A stretch of 64,000 bases of DNA from Symsagittifera roscoffensis (lineage: Eukaryota; Xenacoelomorpha; Acoela; Convolutidae), in NCBI RefSeq assembly GCF_963678635.1, contig NC_087062.1, forward strand, positions 37,908,518 to 37,972,517, given 5' to 3'. The notes under the pieces were generated by a model. The model made no database searches, had not been told where the DNA came from, and saw only the letters and a program-made list of their open reading frames with translations. Shown piece by piece: positions 1 through 8,945 of this stretch (position 1 is its first letter; the number at the start of each line of letters is the position of its first letter). A program made the translations under genes and the position numbers.

Positions 1-1
1 C

Positions 2-225
2 CCTAGTTCTTCATGCCGCATTTTGTCGATCAAGAAGTCGTCGCCATAACTGTTGTACCTCATTTTTGTCTTGTTTCGACCACCTTTTCTCGTCTCCGTA
101 GTCATGGGCATATCTGGTTCTGTCCATTTTGGCTCCTCATATTGCTCTGGATTGTTCCAATCCTCTTCTGCGAAAGATCCTCCGTCCGAGTCTCCTTCTA
201 TCTTTTCTTTGTCATCCATACTCAT
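2..225 (-). pseudogene. Pol C-terminal tail of the gypsy element (open to window edge)
   Basis: An acidic then basic open frame starts near 225 on the minus strand and runs off the left edge. It is rich in Asp/Glu/Trp (for example DWNNPEQYEEP) and ends with a Tyr/Gly/Asp-rich segment (RYNSYGDDFLID). It is in a different frame from the GPY/F segment just upstream. Its place after that module makes it the variable C-terminal tail of Pol. I recognise no catalytic motif in it. Confidence 0.55.
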
Positions 226-269
226 TGTCGTTGCCAACGTTTTTCTCCCTGGTGCCTTTCTCTTTTACC

Positions 270-488
270 TCACATGCTGGCTCCACCAGTAGATAGTCTA
301 GTCCTTCCATGTTCAAGCCAGTCTTCCGGTGATGGGACCTGATGTTTCAGATTTTCGTAGTCCGTCGCACGCCCTGTACTCAAGCGATAGAACCGACCCT
401 GCTGGTGGCCTTTCATTATCATGAACGGCCCTCTCCATTTCTGTAGTAGTTTCTTTGACCCTTTTGGAGGTATGACATTCTGGAACAT
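270..488 (-). pseudogene. Integrase C-terminal GPY/F module of gypsy element
   Basis: A 72-residue open stretch contains a KWRGPF core followed after about ten residues by FYRL. This is the GPY/F signature found after the integrase core in many Ty3/gypsy elements. The family role is nucleic-acid binding and multimerisation of integrase. It lies downstream of the integrase core in the expected place. It has no start of its own and is one fragment of a frame-broken Pol. Confidence 0.75.
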
Positions 489-554
489 CCCGACATTTTG
501 TCCCTTAGCATATGGCTTCGCCTGAAGTATTTTTTCATCATACTTCCTCCGCTG

Positions 555-1140
555 TCACATCTGTGCTTGCCCTGTGTTCCTCCTGCATAGCTCATTCAAC
601 TCTTGTTGTCTTCCAACTGCTTCCTTCACATATGCCTGAGGCGACGTCTTCTGTCCTTCATATTTCGGGTAGAAGAAAGTCAGGGGCATCGCTCTCTCAC
701 TCTCTCTGCCAGATAACATATGAAGGGACTGATCCCCGTTATCGAATGTTGCGTGCTTTTGTATGCCCCGACCACTTGCGGCAGATATTTGTCCAAGTCT
801 GTCACGTAACTTGAGCAATATACCCTGAGCATATTTACTAGCGTTCTGTTCTGCCTCTCCACTAGTCCATTCGTTTGTGGATGGTATGTTGTCGATTGTG
901 CCTGTGCAATGTGGGATCTCTTCGTGAGTTCTTTCGTCAGGTCCCCAGCAAAGGCGTTCGCATTATCAGATTGGAAGGTCATCGAACAGCCACACCGTGA
1001 TATCCAGTAAGTTATCAAGTGATCGCAAGTCTCCTCCGCCGAGGCTGTCTGACATGGTACTGCTTCTGCGAGCTTCTTAAAATGATCAACAATTACCAGT
1101 ATCTGGTTTTATCCCGAGTCTGTCATGCAGATCTTCTGAT
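555..1140 (-). pseudogene. Integrase catalytic core (DDE) of gypsy element
   Basis: On the minus strand the core reads as a segment with ILVIVDHF and KLAEAVPC, then FQSDNANAF (second catalytic Asp), then YHPQTNGLVERQNRTL (catalytic Glu). These are the D-D-E blocks of retroviral-type integrase. A TAA stop at about 1109-1112 interrupts the first block, and the frame changes near 700-800. The enzyme would insert element cDNA into host DNA; this copy is inactive as it stands. Confidence 0.85.
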
Positions 1141-1199
1141 GGTCTAACTGCACAACCTGGGATCTTTCTGGGATATTTTCCTGGGATCATTTCATGGGA

Positions 1200-1575
1200 T
1201 CTTTCACCTGCAAGCACGACAAACATGCCTTTAACCATTTTTCACAAGCCTTCCTCAATCCTGGCCGGTCAAACCTGTGTAATTTTCTTTATGGCACCTT
1301 ATCTATCCCTGATGTCCCATCTGGTCGAGCGATCTGAACAACACTTCCGTCTGGTATAGCTGTGGTAGTATGATGAGATTATACCTGGGTAAAATCTTCT
1401 CCAAGAGGCTACTAGAGGCATCTTTCCTCCTAGAGGCTACTACACCATCAGCTGTGTGATAGAGTAAGTTCCTTCTCTCTTTGTAGAACTGGCTCAGGAT
1501 CTGGTAGCTATCCTCCTCCTGGTCTCCTTTCTCTTTCTCTGCAGTGCGTATCCATTTGGAGAGATTACTCGTCAT
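1200..1575 (-). pseudogene. Integrase N-terminal zinc-binding region of gypsy element
   Basis: Minus-strand translation shows a GHQG His, an LHRFDRPGLRKA segment carrying the second His, and CLSC, giving the HHCC zinc-binding order that precedes the integrase core. Frames shift between these parts. The upstream part (1303-1575) is a charged 90-residue stretch without a motif I recognise. Confidence 0.6.
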
Positions 1576-1598
1576 CTTGTCGTTCTTCTGGGCTCGTA

Positions 1599-2429
1599 TC
1601 AGATCCGATAGCCGTACCTTGATTTGACGTGCTCATTTAGTGCCATCATTTGTCCATTCAGTTCTCCCGGATTGTGGAGGTCGTCGTTAAGCTTAACGCA
1701 AACTATCCTTCTCAAGACTTCCCTGTCGCTCTCCGGTTCCAGATTCGTCCTGGTGTTTAACTTGCATGATAGCTCTCTGAAAGATTTCCTTGACACTGCT
1801 ATCAACTCCAGCTCCTCACCTCCATTCACGTCATGATACGCCAGGTTGTACGTCCCTGACGAAAGATCCGTTTGCGATTCCCTGTCAAGAAACCTCCTTT
1901 TTTCTTCAGCGAGTATCATGCAGAGACCATCTTGTTCATCATCTTTCTTCTCTGAACCTTCGTTCCATCCTTCCGACTTCACGGACAAATTTTCTCTTCA
2001 CCATCCATCTCTGGTGGTTGCCACTCCCCGGACTCTTGATCTAGTCCGAGATGTTCAACTTCCTCCTTAAACGACACTCTCTTCCTTCGAAGCTTTGCTC
2101 GTCTGAGTATGTCTTCCGGGTATGTCTTCTGCTCGTCTTTCAACTACTGATCGTACAACCTCCTTGTTCTCTCGTTCCCTGGCTCTCTTCGAACTCCCAT
2201 CTTGTGTTTCTTCCCTTTTCATTATGGTGACTTCCGGTTCGTCTTTTCCAATGTTTGAGATCACGAGTTTGTCGTCAGCCAGCTTCTCGAGTAGTCTCCT
2301 CGAATCCTGCCCTACTGTCACCTTTCCTGTCTCCACTACGTAGAGGCGGTAACCTTTTGCCTTCAATGTCTCTCTTTTTATCTTCGATTTGAGCATTATT
2401 TCCTTTGGCATCCCAGAACTTCTCTCCAA
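1599..2429 (-). pseudogene. Charged linker between RNase H and integrase (gypsy element)
   Basis: Two minus-strand open stretches (1599-1988 and 2067-2429) lie between RNase H and the integrase zinc region. They are highly charged, rich in Glu, Lys and Arg, and I see no catalytic motif. Their position implies an extended linker region of Pol, longer than usual for Ty3/gypsy. A function cannot be given. Confidence 0.5.
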
Positions 2430-2596
2430 TATCGCTTTTCCTTGATGATCTGTGGGTAAGTCTGGATGGTCCTCAATCGGTTTACCTTACTTGTCGAGCC
2501 ATCTTGTGAGCGGTAGGCTGTCATAAGTTTCTTTGTCCATGAACGAAAAGCCATCTTTGATTTCAGCCTAACAGCCCCTCTCTGCTCCTGTCTCTC

Positions 2597-3178
2597 TTAG
2601 AATTCCGTCTTTTTGCTAAAGCTGTCGGCATTTTGGTGTTTATCCCTCGTCCTATGTTCAATGATCATGTCATACCCATCCAGCCGCACTATCCATCTCC
2701 CGATGTAGCTCTGATCCATTGAGTATGTCTTCAACCAACTGAGTGCCCTGTTGTCGACCCGTAATTTGAAGGGCTCGCTACCTAGATATGCCCTGTACTT
2801 TTCCACAATTGTAACAACTGCGACCATTTCCGCTCTGGGTGCCCGTTTTTCATCTCCGTGTCGCTCAAGACTTTAATCCCATAGGCTATTGGTCTCAAGA
2901 CTGCTCTCCCGTTTCATTCCTGTTCTCGATAGAATATTCCGGAGATTGTCACCACCGATGCATCAGTGTCCAGTACGTACATTCCTTTCTGTTGGCATGC
3001 CTCGCACAAGTGCTTTGCACAGTTCTTTCTTTACCCTTTGAAATGACTCCTCTGCCGCCTTATTCCACGTGAACTTCTTGCCCTTGTGCCTCATGAGTTG
3101 TTGCATTGGATATACTTTATCCGCATAGCCCTTGATGAACTCTCTGTAGTATTTCGCGAAACCCAAAAAGCTCATCAA
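2597..3178 (-). pseudogene. RT connection and RNase H domain of gypsy element
   Basis: The minus strand reads first a FLGFAKYYREFI segment, the conserved block after the RT palm/thumb. Next comes a segment with VLDTDAS, the first Asp of RNase H, and RPIAYGIKVLSDTE. Last is a segment with KLRVDNRALSWL and NADSFSKK. Together these form the Ty3/gypsy RNase H. A TGA in the VLDTDAS segment and a frame change near 2830 break it. Confidence 0.85.
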
Positions 3179-4089
3179 TTGGTGCTCAGTACCGCCTCTA
3201 CTGCGCCTGCGTCTGCTCGGATGCCATTTTTGCCTGCCATCCTCCCAAAATATTTTATCGAATCCTTCAGAATCTCACACTTCGAGGGCTTGTATTTCAA
3301 TCCAGCTCTCTTCATGCATGAGAATACCTCATCCAGTCGTTCGATATGTTCCTCCATGGTGGGTATTCCAATCACGACGTCATCCACGTAACACATCACC
3401 AAATTGCCATATTTCTTTGTCAGGCTGGTTAATGCATGTATCATCAGTCGTTGGAATGTGGCTGTCGCATTGCAAACTTCGAAGGGCATCCTTTTCCATT
3501 GAAACAATCCCAGCTCGCAAGCAAATCCCATTTTGTCCCTGTCCTGTTTCCTCAGTGGCACCTGCCAGAAAGCTGACCCTAGATCAAGAGTTGTAAAAAA
3601 TTTTGCATCTCCTAAATTTGAAAGACTCTCGTCTATTCTAGGTATGGGTTGGGCATCCTTCACCGTGACGGAGTTCAGATATCGAAAGTAACAACAAAAC
3701 CTAAGTTGGTCTCCTCTCTTCTTAGCCAACACTACTCCACACGCCCACGGGGATTTGGATGGTTCTATCATATCATACTCTAGAAGGGTCTCTATCTCCT
3801 TTCTAGATGCATCAGATTTGTTTGGGGTCATTCGGCTCGCCCCCTCCCTGTGCAGCACTGCGGCCGCCACTAGCTCTATTTCATTTTCAACGAAATTAGA
3901 GCACCCGATGTCTGCTTTATGTCTCAAAAAAACGTCCTGATCGCTATCTAGCCCATCCTTGATGGCCTCGAGCTGTTTGTCTGTTACCTTTCCCTTTATG
4001 TGTTCGATCTCTGGTAATACCGGTTTATCCATTTCCATCTCCTCTGGTGTGGGTATTTCTGAAAAAATTCGAACAGCTTGAAAGCCCAT
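3175..4089 (-). pseudogene. Reverse transcriptase domain of gypsy element
   Basis: This is the longest intact stretch of the element at 304 residues. It carries the RT blocks in order: a palm block with FTTLDLGSAFWQVPL, then GLFQWKRMPFEVCNA, then the catalytic YVDD at 3379-3390. The second block usually reads MPFGLxNAPATFQ, so the Gly of FG has changed to Glu here. The enzyme copies element RNA to DNA. The stretch continues in the connection/RNase H segment with a 4-base overlap in another frame. Confidence 0.93.
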
Positions 4090-4226
4090 CGTCTGTCTCT
4101 GATTTCAGTTACTTTAGAAAACTTGAAGAACACTTTTTTCTTCAATCTTCTCAAGATACAAATTTTGTCCCTATGATTCGGGCAATCAAGAACTTCATTT
4201 TTTTCACCTTTTCAGTCATTTCATAT

Positions 4227-4514
4227 CTAGTTTTCACAGGTAGTGCGTGTCCCAGTTTCCTCGCCCTCTGAATTGTGTATCTCATGAGTATTAAAGAAGA
4301 CACTGACGCAGAGGCCACTCGTGGTTATCGAGAAGGATCTCACTAAAATAGCAGCACTTTGACTATTTGGATTCAGTACTATACAAACTTGGTTATTGTC
4401 ACTTAGTTCAGTATAGTTCGTCATCCTCAAACTCACTATTGCAGCCTCGTTCGCTTTCAACCTTACCCTTCTTCTCAAAAACTCTGGGACCTTATTTTCA
4501 TTCGCCATTATCAA
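4227..4514 (-). pseudogene. Protease-RT spacer of gypsy Pol
   Basis: A 95-residue minus-strand stretch between protease and RT has short hydrophobic runs typical of a beta-rich spacer (AAIVSLRMTNYTE, NNQVCIVLNP). Many Ty3/gypsy elements have a similar region here. I can assign no enzymatic role. Confidence 0.5.
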
Positions 4515-4532
4515 ATTTACCGGTTTAAAAAC

Positions 4533-5106
4533 CTACTTCTTTTCCGGATTCCGAATCCTGAATATCGCATTGTTAAGATCAATTGTGACATCAAAATTCC
4601 TGATGAAAGCTCTGCCTAAAATGAATTGTTCAGACTCATCTAGATTCTCCACCACTAGGAAGCTCATCCACAAATTTCGCTCCCTCAAATTTAGGGCTAT
4701 TATCGGTGTTCTGCCTAGAACCCGCAGCGCCCTCTTGTTTGCCGCTGACAGCCGTATTCTGGAATCTATCAAGTCAATCTTTGTCAAATTCCATCTTTCT
4801 CCACGTTTCAATCAGTATTACACTCAAGAGGGACCCTCTGTCCAACAATCCTCGCAGTTCGGTCTTCCTACCGTTTATGTCCAGTACATGTGCAGATACG
4901 TCCGCTTCTGTTCCCAGATGCATCGCATCTTCTTCCAGCATGGCGCAGTGTCCTATCGATCTCACTTTGAGTTCTCTTCGAGCAACATAGATCTGACCGG
5001 CTAGATCTTCGTCGCATGTTATCATCGTCTTTAGGTAGATGTTTATTCCATCTATGCTCAACATGACTTCATGTGGACCATAGACGTCGGTGTATCTATT
5101 GTCCAT
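4533..5106 (-). pseudogene. Retropepsin-like protease of gypsy element, altered active site
   Basis: Two overlapping minus-strand frames (4774-5106 and 4533-4811) together look like a retropepsin fold. A strand with VLDING is followed by GLLDRGS at the active-site position, and downstream comes the hydrophobic ILGRAFI segment, the counterpart of the flap/ILG block. Family members have Asp-Thr/Ser-Gly; here the middle residue is Arg (codon at 4837-4839). The frame shifts near 4800. The protease would process Gag-Pol, but both changes argue against activity in this copy. Confidence 0.75.
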
Positions 5107-5255
5107 TCTGGTCTAAACAATCCGCGTACACGTTAATGTGCGTTAGTGTTTGCTCGCTTGGTTCACTCAAATTCCTCGTCACTTCGTGACCGCCCACCGT
5201 GATTATTGACATTATTCTGGCTCCAATCTTAGGGATACCAAAAGGGTTTCCGTCA

Positions 5256-6262
5256 CCATTTTCAAGGTGTTGCAATTACCCCTGCCCGTCGAGTTCTCTC
5301 CGCCCTCCGGCTCTGGTCTCGTCATTAAGAGTGTCTCATTCATCTTTTGTCTTTCTATTTCCTGTTTCAGCCGTTGCTCAATCTCTTTGGTTGCCAAGTC
5401 TTGCTTCATTTTGTTGATAGCCTCTGCTGCTGCTTGCTCGTAGTTTATCTCTAGTGTACTTCTCGTCTCTGACTTGTGTAACGGTTTTTACAGTTTTTGT
5501 TGTCAATTCGCCACTCGTAGCCTCTTTGATTTGCAAATCACTCTCAGCTTGTCTCTTCCTGGTGATTTGCACTGCAGCAAGTGTTTTGGGTGACTCTGAT
5601 TCTCCGCAGCTTCTCAAAACAGGGGTCAATCTATCCTAAAGTGGCCCTCTTGGTTGTAGAAAAATCTCTATGCGCCTATCTTGATTATCAAGCAGCTGTA
5701 AAGCTCGTGTTCTTCGATCTGACTTTTGACTTCTTCGTCAGGAGCATATCCAAGCCATTTTCAAGGTGTTGCAATTACCCCTGCCCGTCGAGTTTTCTCC
5801 GCCCTCCGGTTCTGGTCTCGTCATCAAGAGTCTCTAATTCGTCTTTTGTCTTTCTTTTTCCTGTTTCAGCCGTTGCTCAATCTCTTTGGTTGCCAAGTCT
5901 TGCTTCACTTTGTTGATCGCCTCTGCTGCTGCTTGATCGTAGTTTATCTCTAGTGTACTTCTCGTCTCTGACTTGTGCCACGGTTTTTACAGTTTTTGTT
6001 GTCAATTCGCCACTCGTAGCCTCTTTGATTTGCAAATCACTCTAAGCTTGTCTCTTCCTTATGTTTTGCACTGCAGCAAGTGCCAACTTGTGTTTTGGGT
6101 GACTCTGATTCTCCACAGCTTCCCAAAACAGGGGACAATCCATCCTAAAGTGGCCCTCTTGGTTGTAGAAAAATCACTATGCGCCTACCTTGATTATCAA
6201 GCAGCTGTAAAGCTCGTGTTCTTCGATCTGACTTTTGTCTTCTTCGTCAGGCACATATCCCA
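5256..6262. repeat. ~500 bp tandem duplication inside the gypsy Gag-Pol region
   Basis: The stretch starting near 5256 recurs starting near 5755, offset 499 bases at the left end and 509 at the right. A 10-base insertion in the second copy (GCCAACTTGT around 6085) accounts for the difference. The copies differ by scattered substitutions. On the minus strand both encode the same Gln/Glu-rich segment between the zinc knuckle and the protease. No Pol domain is interrupted by it. Confidence 0.88.
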
Positions 6263-6370
6263 AGCTTTTCATAAGCTGTTTGTATGTGGTGCAAGCCGTC
6301 ACATGGTAATCCACCGAGCCACAATTCGCACACAACCTTCGTTTGTTCATGTCATCTCTGGGATTATATC
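6190..6370 (-). pseudogene. Gag zinc-knuckle segment of gypsy element
   Basis: The minus-strand frame starting ATG near 6348 gives CANCGSVDYHVTAC, a CCHC-type knuckle. The spacing here is C-x2-C-x5-H-x3-C rather than the usual C-x2-C-x4-H-x4-C, with the total length unchanged. It is followed by about 40 residues and a stop. Such knuckles bind element RNA during packaging. Position between capsid and protease supports the call. Confidence 0.7.
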
Positions 6371-6585
6371 ATGTTGACCCTTGTTGTTGGCCACACCCTT
6401 GCATGTTTCTGCATTCCGAAAACGACTGCATCTTTGGTTTCTTAGGTTTGGTGCATTATCTTTAGATATTGTATTGTAAATTGCCAACATCGTTATCTAG
6501 TCAACACCTTTCACTCCGTCAATAAACTTTGATGCGATGCTAAAATTTCTTCCATTGGTCGATTCCTCTGGGTCGCTTCTTCTTC

Positions 6586-7095
6586 TCAAGCTCTCAAAAT
6601 CATACAGAATTCGGTCAATCGATTCGTCATCTCTTTTTGTCTTCTTTTTTCAAATCTCATCATTGCCTGATGACCCTTCATGCCAGATCCAAAAGGATTT
6701 AACAGTATCTCAAATATTTTGTCTGCGGTATCACGCTCCTCTTCCTTTTTGGCTACCACGCACTTTAGAGCTGTTCCCTCTAGATTGCTTAATATTGCTG
6801 TGCAGGCCTGCCTTTCATCATTTAGGTTGTCTTGCGCTAGATGTAATCGCATCGCCTCAACATAGGTGTCAATGCAACCATCTGAATCGTCTTTGATTTC
6901 TTTCGGTTTCTTGAAGGTTTTTCTGGATTTACCACTTCCTCTGTCACTTGAATCTGTGTTCCTTGTGGCGATTGCTTCCAGCGTCCAGTTCATCATTTCC
7001 CAGGTACTCGCCCATGTCACGGCGTCTGGTGGGACACCAGTGTGTGCACTTGTCTCTCCAGATGTCCTCATCGAGTTTGAGGCTCCCCCTTTCAT
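6586..7095 (-). pseudogene. Gag capsid-like domain of gypsy element
   Basis: A 169-residue minus-strand stretch holds an alpha-helical, charged segment. It has the feel of a retrotransposon Gag capsid: a DTYVEAMRLHL helix, a LEGTALKCV block and a late FEKRRQKEMTNRLTEF helix, the last being the counterpart of the conserved RxQ..Sv.ef block. I identify it by this helix order and by its place upstream of the zinc knuckle, not by a diagnostic motif. Confidence 0.65.
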
Positions 7096-7152
7096 TGCAA
7101 CCCTGGTTACTCCTGGACCTATACAATTATCAATCCTTGGTAATGGTGTAGA

Positions 7153-8065
7153 CTAAATCTTCTTGCGCTGCGGTTCTACAAAATCGACTCTAGTTCCAGT
7201 TTGCTTGTGTGCCACCGACTTATCTTTGGTTAAAGAGTTTCTCAAAAAGGCATCTAAGTTGGATTGTATGGCACAAAAACTTTCTGCTTGGTCCTTGCTC
7301 ATTGTTTCTATTCTGGTCTCTAGATTCCACAACTTTTCATTCACCTTGTCATATTGTTTTTTCATTTCTTCTATGTCCTTTTTGACATTTTTCTCTCGTT
7401 CTTTGTCGTTCGTTTCCACTTTGTTCTCCATCTGTTGTAGTTTCTTTTCGGTAGCGCTCGCCAGGACAAAGTAGCTATCCAGGTTTCCATTCTTGTTGTG
7501 TCGAAGTTCCTTCTTCAACTCCTGGTATTCCTTATCGCTGCTTTTTAGCTTTTCATCTATCTTGTCCAGCTTTGTCATCAAATCACCCAACTCCGCCGAA
7601 GGTGCTCTTGACCCTATCGTTCGCTTCTCCTGGTCACCCACTGTTTCCTGTGTGAGTTGCTCCTTGTCTTGCTTAGATTCCGTCGTTATCGTTGAAACCG
7701 TACCAAAAGTTTTGCCTTTTTCGGTCGCTGCTATCACTTCTTCTTTCTCTCTCGGTTTCATTCCAACCATCGCCGCGATCCTTTGTGTGAACGACGTTCT
7801 TTTAGTCTGTGAATCCTCCTTTTTTTGTTTCCGGTGTGTTGTTAGTGATCTCATCTCCAATGCCTATCGCTGAGAACTCAATTGTCTTTGTTCCTTGGTC
7901 TTCCACATTCGGCATAGGCGTTGATTCTGTCGTCTTCTGCCCCACTCCATCTACGCTATGATTTGGCGTCTCAATATCAACTTCTTCGACCGGTAATTCT
8001 GGTTCTTCTGGCAATTTCTCTTTGGTCTTCTGTTCCTTGGTGTTTCTTGTGTTGACCATATTCAC
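7153..8065 (-). pseudogene. N-terminal Gag region with long coiled coil (gypsy element)
   Basis: Two overlapping minus-strand frames (7802-8065 and 7153-7860) encode a Pro/Glu/Thr-rich leader and then a roughly 235-residue Lys/Glu/Asp-rich helix with heptad-like spacing (for example KLDKIDEKLKSSDKE and KVNEKLWNLETRIE). This suggests a coiled coil at the start of Gag. The frames overlap by about 60 bases, consistent with a frameshift mutation. The first ATG seen is near 8065. Confidence 0.6.
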
Positions 8066-8160
8066 TGAAATATTTTCCTCATTAGTCTCGGTTTTATCGG
8101 TGTTAGCTTCCGTTGCGTTGAGGATTGATGCTGCTTAAGTCTTATTTCTTTCTTCTCCAT

Positions 8161-8339
8161 TTATGACACTCTCTTTCTTTTCATGGTTTATATGCAATGA
8201 TCTTTTATTTACAATTCTAATATGTACAAGTCTCTTTTGTAAGATCTAATCTAAATTTAAGAAAAAACCTTTAAATTTCTCTTAAATTAAAAAAAACTGG
8301 TCAACACTATTGCGCTAGTAATTTAAAATCCTTAAATCA
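8161..8339. other. AT-rich spacer between gypsy Gag and minisatellite
   Basis: No coding signal. It may contain the element's untranslated leader, but I cannot place a primer-binding site. Confidence 0.3.
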
Positions 8340-8945
8340 AGTGTTCGGGCACTTTGCTATATTGTTAGGATGCTTTATTCAAGTGTTGAGACCCTTCGCT
8401 CAAGTCATGGAACCCTTCGCTTAAGTGTTGGTAAACTTTACTCTAGTGTTCGGACCCTTCGCTCAAGTGTTGGGATACTTAATTCAAGTATTGGGACCCT
8501 TCGCTCAATTGTTGGGACCCTTCGCTGTAGTCCTGGGACCCTTCGGTGTAGTCTTGGGACCCTTCGATGTAGTCTTGCGACCCTTCGGCGCAGTCTTGCG
8601 GCCCTTTGAGAAAGTCTTGGAACCCTTCGATTAAGTCTTGGGACTTTTCGAGAAAGTCGTGGGACCCTTCGAGAATTTCTTGGGATCCTTCGAGAAAATC
8701 TTGGGACCCTTCGAGAAAGTCTTGGGACTCTTCGAGAAAGTCCCGGGACCCTTCGAGAAAGTCATGGGACCCTTCGAGAATTTCTTGGGATCCTTCGAGA
8801 AAATCTTGGGACCCTTCGAGAAAGTCTTGAGACTCTTCGAGAAAGTCCCGGGACCCTTCGAGAAAGTCTTGAGACCCTTCGAGAAAGTCTTGGGACCCTT
8901 CGAGAAAGTCCTGGGAACCTTCGAGAAAATCTTGGGATCATACGA
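8340..8945. repeat. 21-bp minisatellite with a 105-bp higher-order unit
   Basis: About 28 tandem copies of a 21-base unit near CTTGGGACCCTTCGAGAAAGT. Copies at the left end vary more and carry CTCAAGTGTT in place of GAGAAAGTCTT. In the right half a block of five units (105 bases) is itself repeated, starting near 8662 and near 8767. Because 21 is a multiple of three, several frames on both strands stay open and spell seven-residue repeats; I do not regard these as genes. Confidence 0.95.

Larger units (their letters stand above)
1..8160 (-). mobile_element. Degraded Ty3/gypsy LTR-type retroelement, cut by window edge
   Basis: Reading the minus strand from about 8160 to 1, the coding domains come in the Ty3/gypsy order: coiled-coil and capsid-like Gag, a zinc knuckle, an aspartic protease, reverse transcriptase, RNase H, integrase, then a GPY/F module. 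Integrase lying after RNase H separates Ty3/gypsy from Ty1/copia. The reading frame changes many times and there are in-frame stops (for example in RNase H and integrase), so this copy cannot make Pol. The 3' end lies outside the window. I could not define the 5' LTR or primer-binding site; if present they should lie above 8160, where a 21-bp minisatellite begins. The base composition is richer in GC than the flanking introns. The class call is secure; the clade is not resolved. Confidence 0.93.
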
